DNA of 64,000 nt from Loxodes magnus. Lineage: Eukaryota > Ciliophora > Karyorelictea > Loxodida > Loxodidae. Position numbers and translations under genes: made by a program. This document shows positions 13,553 to 24,374 of this stretch, piece by piece. The notes beneath the pieces are model-generated. The model made no database searches. It had not been told where the DNA came from and saw only the letters and a list, made by a program, of their open reading frames with translations. The DNA lies in NCBI GenBank assembly GCA_946699065.1, contig CAMPDV010000011.1, forward strand, positions 1,054,001-1,118,000, written 5' to 3'. How positions within the stretch are numbered: position 1 is the stretch's first letter; every line of letters starts with the position of its first letter.

Positions 13553-14410
13553 ATGAAATAGTAATCTCTTGGCTCATTCGTTAAAAAACAATAATCTAAT
13601 CCAACTGAACAAGAGACTCAATAAGCTTAAGAAATATAATCCAAGGAAGCTTAAGTATAATTGGTGCAACAAAAAACAACAAATGCATAATATGAATTAA
13701 TTAACAAAGATAAAGGATAAAAAACCATGAACAAATGCAATAAAATCTGTCTGAATAACTAGATCTATAATTCCATCTATAGAGGAAACTTTAATAAGAA
13801 ATAATCTTAAATAGTAATTAAAATGGAAGAAATTGACAAATAATTCAATGAAATCCCTCAAATGTTTTAATCCTAATTTTCTAAATTTTAACAGCAAATA
13901 AAAGAAATGTAAGAAAAGTAAGTTTTATAATAAGTAGTAAATTAAAAACCATTAAATTAGTAATCAAGTATTCCAATGGAAATTGAATCTGAATATCAAT
14001 AATAAGATATAAATAAGATAAATTTCTATCATAAAAAAATCCTTAACTACATATGTTAGAAGAGTAACTGCTGAAAAAATGTTGAAAGAAAACAGAAATA
14101 GATAGAAATAATAAGAAATAAATATTATAAGAGCATTTCTGCATTTGACCAACAAGGACAGGATAAATATACAAAAATTCTATAACTCAAGAATAAACTA
14201 GTAGAATAACAATTGTAAAAGAAACCAGAAGGACAAATGGATTTTGGGGAGAAGTAAGGATGGAGGACTAATGAAGTCTACGACATCCTTTAGTTTAGGA
14301 GAGAGTAGGAAAAAATAGAAGTTAATTGTGAAGCTCTTCTCTAAGACTATAAACTTAATTTTATCCTTTTTTAATTTAAATTTTGCTTCAATAAGTAAAC
14401 TTATGAATAT
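13553..14410 (+). CDS. Hypothetical Gln-rich protein, 3' end unresolved
   Basis: ATG 13553 opens a Gln/Lys-rich frame of about 260 convincing codons. The N-terminal half is low complexity. The C-terminal half contains a Cys/Trp segment (YICQKSNCWKNVERKQ) and a helical block (KYTKILQLKNKLVEQQLQKK, then GWRTNEVYDILQFRREQE) that looks like a folded domain. I do not recognise the family. The frame stays open past 14345 into clearly non-coding sequence. A small intron or an out-of-frame TGA after about 14340 probably supplies the real end. The end coordinate given is only approximate. Confidence 0.5.
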
Positions 14411-14602
14411 TTTTTTAATTTTGCTTCTTTAATGTGTTTACAGTTAATTAACTATTAATATAAATATTATTTTTTTGAATATTATGCAAAAATAAATTAG
14501 AGCGTGATGTCATGTAATATCTATTAATTTTATCTATAGAAAATGTAAGATAATAACAATTTTTTAAATAAAAATATTTACCATACATCAACATTTTTCA
14601 TT

Positions 14603-15559
14603 TCACTTTTTTCTATTTATTCTTTTCTTCTTTCCTTCAATATTTTATACTTTTGTGCTTTTTATCTGCTTTTTCTTGCTTTAATCAGATATTTCTACTA
14701 ATTCTTATTCTCCTTTCTCTTCTTTTTTGATATTTTTTGATAACTAACGCTTTTAATTGTTTTAGTTCGTAACTGATTCTTTTTGCTCTTCTTCATTATT
14801 TTGCTAATTATCACTTGAAGAATCCATACTTTTATTGTAAGATTACTATGATTATCCTTCATTATACGCAAATTAATTTAATGATGAAATAGAAGACTAT
14901 TTTGAAATAGTTTCTTTATTGATTTCTTAATCAGCTACTCCTTTACTTTTGCTAACATTTTTATTCCCCTTAATACTAAATCTCCAAGGTAGTTTTTTAT
15001 CTTCTCCTGCGTAGCCAATTCCTACTCTAGTTCCATACTATATTTATTCTTATTTAATAACTTCTCCTCTATCTTCAATCCATATTAAATCACGTAGTAG
15101 TGATTATCCATTAAATTTATCTACTGTAATACCTAGAGCTTATGTTAACAGACCTGGTCCACTTCCAAGTTTCTATAAATTAGTTTACCCTCCATGTCTG
15201 TTTTTTGATATTTCAATTCCATCAGAAGGCTAAATAGCTCTTATTAGAATACAATGAGCAATTCCTTCTTAATTAGTAATAATATTTAGCATGTGATATA
15301 TATGACATCTGTATACATAAGCTACTCCACCTTCACTAAACATAACTTAAGTCCTTTTTGTCTTTTTATTGTTATAAGCATGGCATGCTTTATCTTCAAC
15401 TCCATTATAAGCTTCAGTTTCTACTATCATGCCTCCTGTTATTTAGTTATCAACTTTTGTCATCAAATACTTTCCTAAAAGCTCTTAAGCAAGTTGACAT
15501 AAGTCAGTGCGAAGGTAGAAATTTAAATCTAGCTTTTTAGCCTTTGCTGGTTCTACCAT
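14603..15559 (-). CDS. DNA-3-methyladenine glycosylase (AAG/MPG family)
   Basis: A base-excision-repair glycosylase that flips out and removes alkylated purines such as 3-methyladenine and hypoxanthine. The first 205 or so residues carry the family blocks: [20 protein letters not shown], the catalytic-loop motif [30 protein letters not shown], the HMLN motif, CILIRAIQP and [14 protein letters not shown]. The general-base Glu of the VETEAY motif is present. The residues after about 205 form a long Gln/Ser/Lys tail with no counterpart in the core family. It looks nuclear-targeting and disordered. The gene is a single exon of 318 codons, start 15559, ending in TGA at 14603-14605. It is convergent with the Gln-rich gene at 13553. 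Confidence 0.92.
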
Positions 15560-15990
15560 TTTGTGAAATTTTCTAAATGTTAAGCCTAACATTGCTTGTA
15601 CTTAGAAATTTGAAATTTTGAATTCCTTTAAATTTCAAATATTTTAAGATTAAAATCTTCCAACTTATCAACTAAAAAGAGAATTCAAATTATTTTGAAT
15701 GTATAAGTGATTATATCTACATTAACTGCTTGATTACTTTAAGCTTTATTTAAATTATTTATATCTTTTACAGCATAGCTTTATTATTATTTATACTCAT
15801 TTATCTATTTCCAGATCATATTTATCTCCTTTAACTTGACTTTTATAGTTTATGTATAAGTTTAAAATATTTAGTGATACACTAATAGAGAAGATAACAG
15901 ACATGTTTTGTGCTTTAATTAGAAGAATGTAAGATTGAGATTAAAGATTGGATTTTTAAACTTAATTCTATTTAAAAATCAATATGAAAC
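15560..15990. other. Short spacer
   Basis: About 430 nt of AT-rich DNA between the ETF-QO stop and the glycosylase start on the same strand. It must contain the glycosylase promoter. No distinct motif was identified. Confidence 0.4.
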
Positions 15991-17735
15991 TCACATTTCG
16001 CCACTATATTTAATACTTACTAATTAGGACCGCCACCTCCTTCAGGGCATGTCCATTCTATGTAATTCCATGGAGTTTTGATATCGCATGTTTTGCAATG
16101 AATGCAATTCTAAGCGTTTATTTATAAAAATTTGTCTCCGTTTTTATCATCTAGAAATTCATATACACCAGCTGGACAAAATCTTTGCTCAACTCCTTTG
16201 AATTTATTCCAGCTTTCTAGAGGTTTTCTGTCCATATCTTTTTTGATTTATAGATGACATGGCTAATCCTCTTCATGGAAAGTATTTGTTCTATTTACAT
16301 TAGTAAGAATATCAAAAGTTAGCTTGTTATCTGGTTTAGGATATTCGATACGAGGGTTATTATTAGCAGGAAGAGTATATAAAGAATCCTTTTTACTATG
16401 ACTTAACTTTGTTGGTTCAATAAAGCCTCCTTTAGTTACATTTAGAGACATTCCACTTGTTATCATGCCTGGAATATTTCCATTTTCGAAGCAACTTCTA
16501 ATGTTCCTTGTTTGATTCAATTCTTCATAGATTGGGCTTTTTTTGAATAAATCATAATATTTGAATATTTCTCTTCCCTTACCTCTAGGATACCTCTCTG
16601 AATCATTTAAAATTGCTTCGGCAGTTGCTTCAGCTGCAAGAATTCCTGATTTCATGGCATTGTGGACACCTTTAATTTTAGGTACGTTAAGAAATCCTGC
16701 AGAACATCCAATCATCATTCCACCTGGAAAAGTTAACTTTGGAATTGAGTAAAATCCTCCTTCGTTCAAAGCTCTAGCTCCATAAGCAATACATTCTCCT
16801 CCCTCTAAAAATGTACGTATAAAGGGATGTGTTTTAAACTACTAAAAGGTCTAATAAGGAGAAAGCCAAGGATTAGTATAATCAAGTCCTACTACAAGAC
16901 CAGTATAAATTTTTCTATCTGCTTGGTGATACATAAAAGTTCCTCCATAGGTATTTAGATCAAAAGGCCATCCAACAGAATGCATTATTTTACCTTTTGA
17001 ATACATTTTATGTCCTTCAGGTAACTACCATATTTCTTTCATTCCAATACCATACGTTTAAGCAGCCACTTTTCTCTCTCCATCTTTCCATTAATCAAGC
17101 TTATAGTGCTTAATAAGCTTCTATGCTAGAAATCCTCTAGCTCCTTCTGCAATTATAGTTTGATTAGCTCTAATTTCAATTCCAGGTTAGAAAACACCTT
17201 CCTTAGGATTACCTTTTTTATCACGGCCCATATCAGCAGTAGCAATTCCTTCTAAGTAATTATTTTTATTAAAAAGAAGCTCATTTGCTGCAAATCCTGA
17301 ATAAACCTCTACTCCTAGTTCTTCTGCATGCTTGGCAAGCCATTTGCACATTTCACCTAATGAAATGATATAATTTCCATGGTTATTAAGTACTGGTGGA
17401 AGAGTAAATGAGGGTACTTCTAGATAAGAATCTTGAGTAAGTCAATAAAAATGTTCAGAAGCTACTTACGTTTTAACAGGACATGTTTCATCTGTTTTCC
17501 ATTTAGGCATTATTTCGCTTAGATAAGTTGGCTAGAAGCAACACCCAGAAATAATATGAGATCCAACCTCAGAACCTTTATCAACTACTAATACATGCAA
17601 ATCAGGGGCAAGTTGTTTTAGTTTTATAGCTGAAGAAAGTCCAGAAGGACCTGCTCCTACAATGCAAACATCAACTTGAACAGACTCTCTTTTTTAAGAA
17701 AATAATCTAATAAATCGACGAGTCTATTTAAGCAT
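15991..17735 (-). CDS. ETFDH: Electron transfer flavoprotein-ubiquinone oxidoreductase
   Basis: A mitochondrial inner-membrane flavoprotein that passes electrons from ETF (fatty-acid and amino-acid oxidation) to ubiquinone. It is 575 residues long, as expected. An Arg-rich presequence (MLKQTRRFIRLFS) is followed by the FAD dinucleotide motif IVGAGPSGLSSA near residue 24, the conserved blocks NNHGNYIISLGEMCKWLA and GGEC...GGFYSIPKL, and the 4Fe-4S ligands CPAGVYEF and CIHCKTCD near the C-terminus. The end PEGGGGPN-YGEM is reached only by removing a 17-nt GT-AG intron at 16004-16020, which lies just before the last four codons. Without it the frame runs on with no TGA. TGA is read as Trp in HFYWLTQ. 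The start at 17735 is supported by the targeting sequence. Confidence 0.96.
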
Positions 17736-18287
17736 TTTTAACTAAATCAAAGAAAGAGAATGAAAAGCTATATAAAACTATTTTATGCTAATTACTCCTA
17801 TTCTTACCTTTTACTTTTACTCTATTACCTACAAATTTTATAAGCGATACTTAAATTTAATTTGCTATGATAAAGCTATGATTTGTATCTGTTTTATCAG
17901 CCAAAGATCTTGCGAAGATTCTTAATCTGCTGATTATTTTATTAAGCACTTATTTCTTACAATTATACCAATCTTTTATTAAGCTCCTTTAGATTAATTC
18001 TAAAATTGCTTACACTGAGAATTAAAGTGCTCTATATGTTCCTTTCTAATATATAGATTAATTAAGATATGCTATAGTTATATATTAGAGGGCTATAATA
18101 GGAATACTTTATTAGCCATTTAATAAAATCCTATTTATGAGATAGTTGCTTTAGCTAGGAACTGATAATAAAGCATAAAAATAAGCTAATTAACAAAAAG
18201 ATTAAACTAGTTTTAAGTAGTGACTCTATATAAAAGTAAATGGTAGATTTCTTAATTTACACTTTTTATTCTTTATAAAGCATTAAC
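17736..18287. other. Divergent intergenic region
   Basis: About 550 nt between the divergently transcribed ETF-QO gene and the large orphan gene starting near 18288. It presumably holds both promoters. Nothing else was recognised. Confidence 0.4.
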
Positions 18288-21200
18288 ATGCTACTTCAAG
18301 TAGACAAAGCAGAATTGGATATAAAGAAGTCTCTTAATTAAATTGTACTATTGCAAAAGCAAAAGTTGACAGTAAATTATCTTATCTATGTGATAATTCT
18401 ATCTTATCTGACTAATTAATAAGGAAATTCATTATAATAATCTTTCACACTTTGTAAACTAAGAATTTGATACAGACTATTAGTTATTTCTTATTATAGT
18501 AAGGAAATTGAATGCTAAAAACATAGTATTATATATTAAGCTATAGAGTGAAGCCCTTAAATATAGCTTTATTTTAAAATAATCAAGAAAGCTAGATTCT
18601 GGTAAGAAAGGCAAAATAAGCAATAAAAGTTCTTAAATTTGCTTACTCACAATTTAAGTGTTTAAATCATTTAAATATTCTTGCTAATTTCTTCTTCTCT
18701 GGAGCTTCTATCTTAGAATGGAAAACACTTTAAAGCAAATGATAAACTAAAAAGAAAATACAACAATTAGCTCCCTCTCAGTTAGAAATGAAGTTATAGA
18801 GTAAAATAATAAAGATTAATGCATAAAATCTTGCAAGGTAATAGGAATAGAAATTATTTAGTATCAAAAATAGTTTTAGTTAAATCAAAAAAATTGAAGG
18901 AAAAATTTAAAATCCTAAAAGGTAAAATTTTAAAGCGAGATAAACAGAAATTGATATCAAAGAAATGAAATTTTTCCTCTAAAGCAGTAGATTCATTAAT
19001 AGATTATAATCACCTGAAGTTTCACAAAGGAATTAATTATTTTCTATAGTCATTAATATAATTCCTAAAATAAGAAATTAAAATCTCTATTAAAAGCAGC
19101 TACACTAAATACTCAGAATTAAAACTATTTTAATATTAAATTTTGCAGCATAAGTAACATAGGAAAAGTAGGTTATTCTATAAAGAACTCACAAGCTATT
19201 TTATATATTAGAAATACTTAAATAATACTATAAAATAAAAGGCTAAAAAAGTCAAATAAGATAGTTAATTAAATCTACTCAGTGGATATTTCAAGGAATT
19301 AATTTTAAGTTATGGTACTATAGTGATTCTAATTGTAAAAATTGGATAAATCGTTTAAAAAATGGATATTCTATAGCAAAACTGAAGATAAAAGTAAAAA
19401 GCTGTTTTTATGAAAATTAATCAATATCCTTAATGATACAAGAAAATGCTTTAGTAAGATGGGTTGTAAATCATTTTGCAGACTTTAGGCAAAGAATATG
19501 AATTAAGTGATCTGTTGGACTTTTTTACTTAGTAAAGCTTATAGTAATTCTAGGAAGAGGATTTAAATTGACCTACTTTAATTAATTTCGAATTTTTTAG
19601 AGCTCATCTTAGAAGATATTTCGTTCTTAAAATTTATGAGTAGGAAAAGCCAGATTGTAGGCTAAATGAATTCTACTAAAATGAACTTAATTTAAAGGAG
19701 AAAAGAAATGAGCAAGAAAATATTTAGGAATAATAGTAGAAGCAAGAGAGCACCTCTTTCATTGAAATAAAAGAAACATCTCCTAATTAAACTTAAAAAG
19801 CTGAATTAGATCCTATTGACTAGTGGATTTCTCAGCATGGAGAAATCATACTAAATGAGTACCAATTCAATATATCCAACTAAAAAATTTCAAGTAAGAA
19901 GTTAGTTTAAGTTCTTGAAAAACTGGAGCTGAAAATGCATGGTTAGCCCGTCATAGAACCATTATAGCAATTCGTTAAATAATACTTAATTAAGCTTGAT
20001 AGGGATAAGTCATAGAAAAAGAAGGATAAAATGACATATGAAGAATTTATTGAGCTTTACAAGTAATATATAAGGAATAAAAAGATTAAGACAGATATAC
20101 TTCCTACTTTTCGAGCTTAATTATAGTAAACTATTTAAGAATATCAACAGATACTTAAAAATTAAATAGATAACGAATATATGAAAAATAGCATTTAGTC
20201 TTTAATAGAAAATATGCAAAGCTAACTTGCTGTTTATGATAAGCAAATCAGAGCTGTCTAAAATATTCAGCCTTAGATAGATGAAAAACGGTAAAAAAAA
20301 CAGGCAAAAGGATTAAGAGAAATTTATGATTTTTATTGCAAGTTGTCTATTTAAAGCGGAAAGAAGGAAACATTTGAGTAAACTTAATATTAGAAAGAGC
20401 TTTTAAATATTGCTCAGTTTTTCAAGTTTTTAAAAGACTTTAAAATAGTTTGTGGAACTCTTTCTATTCATTAGAAGGATTTTAAAGTCAGACGCTTTTT
20501 AAAAAGAGATCAAGCTTGTTTAATATTCACCAAAAACAGCTCTAATTCCAAATTTATGAATTTTGAGCAGTTTGTTAACTCCCTCAAAATGATTTCAGAT
20601 ATAATATTTAACAAACAGTATGATATCTTATACCCACCTATTGAGCCTAAGTTTGCAGTTGCAGAAAAACCCCTCGAAAAAAAATTTCAATTCTTACTTA
20701 CAAAAATAGGAGCTCATGATGCCAATTTTCTGAGAAGTATGATGAAGTCAATTTAACCTCGTAAAAATGTAAGTCGTGAAACAAAAGAATTATAAAAGGA
20801 TGCTTACTAAAAGAAAAAGATAAAACTACATACAATGCCTAAAAACCAGAACACACAGTAAAAATAAGAAAAATAATCTAAAGAGAATTAAAATAAATCT
20901 TTAAGTTATGCTAGTTAAAAAGAAATAAGTGAGGATGTATTATAAGAGAGGCAGAATACTAAGATAATGGAAGAATTTATGTAGAATAATTAATAATTTA
21001 AGGTAATAACTCCCAAACTAGATAAGAAACCCTCTACAACTATAGTAACATGATAGAAATTAGAAAGCTTAGAATATACCTTTTTTCAGGATAAAAATGA
21101 GAGTTTTGACTTATAAGAACTTATAATTTATGATTCTAGCGATTAAGAAAACTTTAATGCAACTTCAATGCCTAATAATTATATGTAAACTGAGAACGGA

Positions 21201-21607
21201 GAAAAGAAAGGGAATATCTCTTTTCAAAATCAATCAACGAAGGTTCAACGGATGAAGCAGCCACTAATATCTAAAAAAGCGCCTAAACTAATTAATAAGA
21301 AGCAAGTTTTGAAAATATAAAGTATGAGTCCTAAAAATCTGAGCTAAACTAAAAAACTGAATTAGAAATAAAAGAAAAAATCAATTTCAATAAATTAAGA
21401 TGAGAAAGAAATCAAACTCATACAGAGTAGTGCTCAAATACTTTAAAATATTAGTACAAAGGCATAAAAAAGAGTAAAAGTAATTGAATAGCTAGAAAAA
21501 TAGAAAAAATCATAAGTAAGCTCTTAATACAGAATATGTCACTTATAATTAATAATGCTTATAACAAGCGAGGCAAAGCAATGAAAATGATAAGCAAACA
21601 AAATTGA
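18288..21607 (+). CDS. Large conserved-looking hypothetical protein with EF-hand-like region
   Basis: A long protein-like frame runs from ATG 18512 (1020 aa). A 16-nt intron at 19466-19481 is required. A 17-nt gtaag...ag intron at 21516-21532 is likely, moving the stop from TGA 21582 to TGA 21605. An upstream exon from ATG 18288 may join through two small introns (about 34 and 22 nt), which would add about 55 residues. The N-terminal third has alternating helical repeats reminiscent of TPRs (KQAIKVLKFAYSQFKCLNHL). Two segments near 19850-20060 and 20320-20630 resemble degenerate EF-hand or TPPP-like helices (KKDKMTYEEFIELYKQYI; KFMNFEQFVNSLKMIS). The tail is Lys/Gln-rich. I do not recognise the family. 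A ciliary or cytoskeletal role would only be a guess. Confidence 0.65.
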
Positions 21608-21688
21608 TAATTAGTAATTAAAATAAATTCGCCATTTTTTTAACTTACCTTAAAAGCATTTTTTTCATTTTATTTATAATAAGGAAAG

Positions 21689-21766
21689 ATGAGAGAGAAG
21701 TGAAGGAAGAAGAGAATGAGAAGACTAAAGAGAAAGAGAAGAAAGATGAGAGCTAAGGCTAAGTGA
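21689..21766 (+). CDS. RPL41: Ribosomal protein eL41, 25 aa
   Basis: This tiny, almost entirely Lys/Arg/Met helix matches eukaryotic ribosomal protein eL41, which bridges the two subunits. From the ATG it reads MREKWRKKRMRRLKRKR and continues in the family pattern for 25 residues before TGA at 21764-21766. The invariant Trp at position 5 is encoded by TGA, so the same triplet means Trp at codon 5 and stop at codon 26. There is no intron. Its GA-rich composition stands out from the surrounding AT-rich DNA. It lies only 81 nt downstream of the large orphan gene on the same strand. Confidence 0.95.
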
Positions 21767-22915
21767 GTAGAATCTAAATACTTTATAATTATTTTAACAA
21801 CATTTAATCTTTTAGCTTTGATCAAAATAAACGAGTTTAGTTTTAAGTCAAAACATTGCTAATATAAAAGAATTTAAGCTAAAAAGTGATTTTCAAGATT
21901 AAAATCTTGCATGAAGGTCAATCTCAAATCATTTAGTGCTTAAAGAATTGTTTACAAAGTATAAATACTCATTACCTTTACATATTCCCATAGATGCATT
22001 TAAAACTTTTAGTTTTTTTTTGCATAATTGAATTCAATAAGGTATTTCATTAAAATATAAAAAGTAAGGTAACAAGCTATTAGCATGCATTATATTAGGC
22101 TATTATATATAGTCTCTTTCGGATCATTTAAGATTATAAGCAGACTTAATGTTGTTAATTTTAGCTTGCAGTTTGAAGTCTTTATAAGTATAAAAAATGA
22201 CTAACATAGTTAGTAGTTTTTTTGGTAATTAAATCTAGCATACACTTATAGTCTAATAAATATAATTAAGCTCTCATTATTATTAAACAAAATCTCTTCA
22301 ATAAACTATATCATAGAGATTTATTTAAAGCTTATCCATATAAATGCAAGCTAAGGGTCTCCTTATAAAAAATCTATTATATTTTAAACATCTAGAAACA
22401 AATATGCCTTCATTATCTTCAAATAGATTTTAATATATATTTCTAAAAGAGTAAGTTTATCATTAATTAATTAAAAGACATCATTATTTTAAATGCTGAT
22501 CTTAATCCTCAACTATCTATTTTAAGATTCATAAGCACTTACAGAGATAATTAGTTTAAAGACATTTTATTAGGAACCAAGCCATATGAAATAAAGAATA
22601 GTAAATTATATGCTCTAATAACTTTTCTAAGGAAGATAAAAATTAACACTTTAACTAAAAATATAAGAGTCTGTACTTCACTAGCAAGTGTTTACTTTTT
22701 TTGAAGGTCTTTAGTGAAATATGCTATTTAGATATTCATACTCTTATAAATCTAATTATGCAACATGAATCGCAGAGTAATTATTTGTTTAAATAAGTAG
22801 AAGTAGGATATAATATTTAAACTTGTGAAACTTTTAAATATAAGTAGTTAGTTTACTGTTTGGTTGAATATATAAATAAGTTTAATTTATAAAAGCTAAA
22901 ATACTTTTATTAATA
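21767..22915. other. AT-rich spacer
   Basis: About 1.15 kb without a recognised gene or RNA. It includes the promoter of the first GST gene. Confidence 0.4.
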
Positions 22916-23962
22916 ATGTCACAACTTACTATATATTTCCATCCTTTCTCTCCTTATGCACGAGCTGTTCTTTCATTATTATATGATGCTGATGTTTAGT
23001 TTAATGAAAAATTCGTTAATTTGTTTGCAGGTGAACAAAAGAAAGAGGAGTATTTAAAGATTAATCCCGAAGGGAAAGTTCCTGCTCTTGTAGATGGAGA
23101 TTATTAATTAACGGAAACTCCAGCAATTTTGAAGTATATTGTACGCACTCAAAATATCAATAAGAACTATTACCCAGAAAATGACGCAAAGAAGGCAGGA
23201 TATGTAGATTTCTTTATAGCTTGGTTTTATGAGGCAATAGCTGGAACTTTTAATACTGCTGTATTTAAAAAAGCAATTTTACCAAAGTTTGGAATAATTA
23301 TTCCAGAAGAAGAAATTAACAAACTCGTCTAATAAGGATGTGAAAATTTGAAAAAGCTAAGTAGTTATATGAAAGGAGATTTTTTGGCAGGTACAAATGT
23401 CACAATTGCCGATTTCTTTTATTTTTGTGCCATTCAAGAAGCTAATTTTATATTATAAGTTGATTTATCCCAGTTCCCTATAATAAACGATTGGTTTAAC
23501 AGAGTTAAAGCTCTCAAAGGGCCAACAAAAACTTCTCAGTAGTTTTATGAAACTATGAGTCAACTAGCTCAAAGTTAACATTAGTAAACTTTTAATTCCA
23601 ATTAATGCTTTCTAATATTTTTAATTAGGGCTTTTCTAAATAAAGAAGTTACTTTTTAAATTATTTCATCTTTAAGATATTTCCAGCTATTACAAACTCT
23701 TAATTTAAACTACATTGCCTAGGTAACTAACTAAAATGCTCTCATTAAGCTAATAATTAACTATATTAAGCATATAAGCATAGACCTATAAGTGGCTATT
23801 ATAGTTGCAAATATGCTAAACATAAAGATAATTAATTTCATAATTAGATTTAATAATTTAATTGTTCCTTTAATATTATCTAATTCAATAAAAATTACCA
23901 TTTAATGTGATGTTTTTAACGGACTCTAAAATTTTTAACTTCCTTATTAGCTCAATAAATGA
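22916..23962 (+). CDS. Glutathione S-transferase, copy 1, ancestral stop lost
   Basis: A cytosolic-type GST. The N-terminal thioredoxin fold has the start FHPFSPYARAV and the glutathione-site motif NPEGKVPALVDGDYQLTETPA. The C-terminal helical domain contains NVTIADFFYF. It is closely similar to the copy at 62770-63471, whose TGA stop aligns with TGC (Cys) at 23606-23608 here, in the context aataaatgattt against aattaatgcttt. No TGA occurs in any frame for about 300 nt after that point. The first in-frame TGA is at 23960, giving 348 codons whose last 117 are low-complexity and look non-coding. It is therefore either a stop-loss allele with a C-terminal extension, a decaying copy, or an assembly error. 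The first 230 residues are secure. Confidence 0.85.
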
Positions 23963-24060
23963 GAATTAAGTTGCCTTTTAAAATTTAAATAATTTTAAGT
24001 AATATTAGAATAGATGCGTATAATAAAGCAATATTCAACTAATATTTTAGATGTCAAATA

Positions 24061-24068
24061 ATTTATAT
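24061..24068 (+). promoter_or_regulatory. TATA-like element before the GC-rich RNA
   Basis: A TATA-like run (ttatatta) lies about 25 nt upstream of the abrupt rise in GC content at 24088. That spacing suits a polymerase III type 3 (U6-like) promoter. In DNA this AT-rich, such runs are common by chance, so the call rests on position alone. Confidence 0.3.
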
Positions 24069-24087
24069 TAAGTCTAATAATTGAAAA

Positions 24088-24368
24088 GATGGTGGGAGCT
24101 GAGAATGATCTTCGTGACAACACTTTCTGGCTTTATGGGTAGGAACAAGTTCCTTTCCTGTCGCTGAGAAAGTCCCTGGTCAGAGTCATTTTCTGAAGGG
24201 AACAATGTCTTTGAGATTATCCGCTCTTGGTAGGGGCTAGAAGCCTGGCTGCTCATAGCGATAGAGCTCCCTAGCAGCTGTGCCTGGAGCACAACAGGAT
24301 ATCCCCGTTATTCCATAAAAAGAGAGCGTCGGGTCGTGCAATCGGAAGGGAGTTTCCGGTCCAAAAAC
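24088..24368 (+). ncRNA. GC-rich structured RNA gene, possibly RNase P/MRP RNA
   Basis: About 280 nt of roughly 50 percent GC stand in otherwise about 25 percent GC DNA, the usual sign of a structured RNA in an AT-rich genome. The plus strand ends in a six-T run, as expected for polymerase III termination. Complementary segments include GGGAGCT near 24092 with AGCTCCC near 24265, and a small hairpin GGAAC...GTTCC near 24141. The motif GAGAAAGTCCCTGG near 24167 resembles conserved region I (P4) of RNase MRP/P RNA. AGGGAGTTT near the 3' end could pair with it, with one mismatch. I do not see a convincing CR-IV/V, so the identity is tentative. U snRNAs and SRP RNA signatures are absent. A 72-codon standard-code frame on the opposite strand is judged incidental. 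Confidence 0.6.
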
Positions 24369-24374
24369 TTTTTT
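24369..24374 (+). terminator. Poly-T polymerase III terminator
   Basis: Six consecutive T at the exact 3' edge of the GC-rich block fit a polymerase III terminator and set the transcription direction as plus. Confidence 0.5.

Noticed and set aside
24074-24292. 72-codon open frame on the minus strand over the GC-rich block
   Set aside because: It lies antisense to the structured RNA signals, matches no family, and is the kind of frame expected by chance in a GC island. The T6 terminator supports the plus strand.
24088-24374. SRP (7SL), U1-U6 or U3 RNA identity for the GC-rich RNA
   Set aside because: The diagnostic SRP helix 8 and Alu motifs, snRNA Sm/branch-pairing sequences and U3 C/D boxes are not visible.
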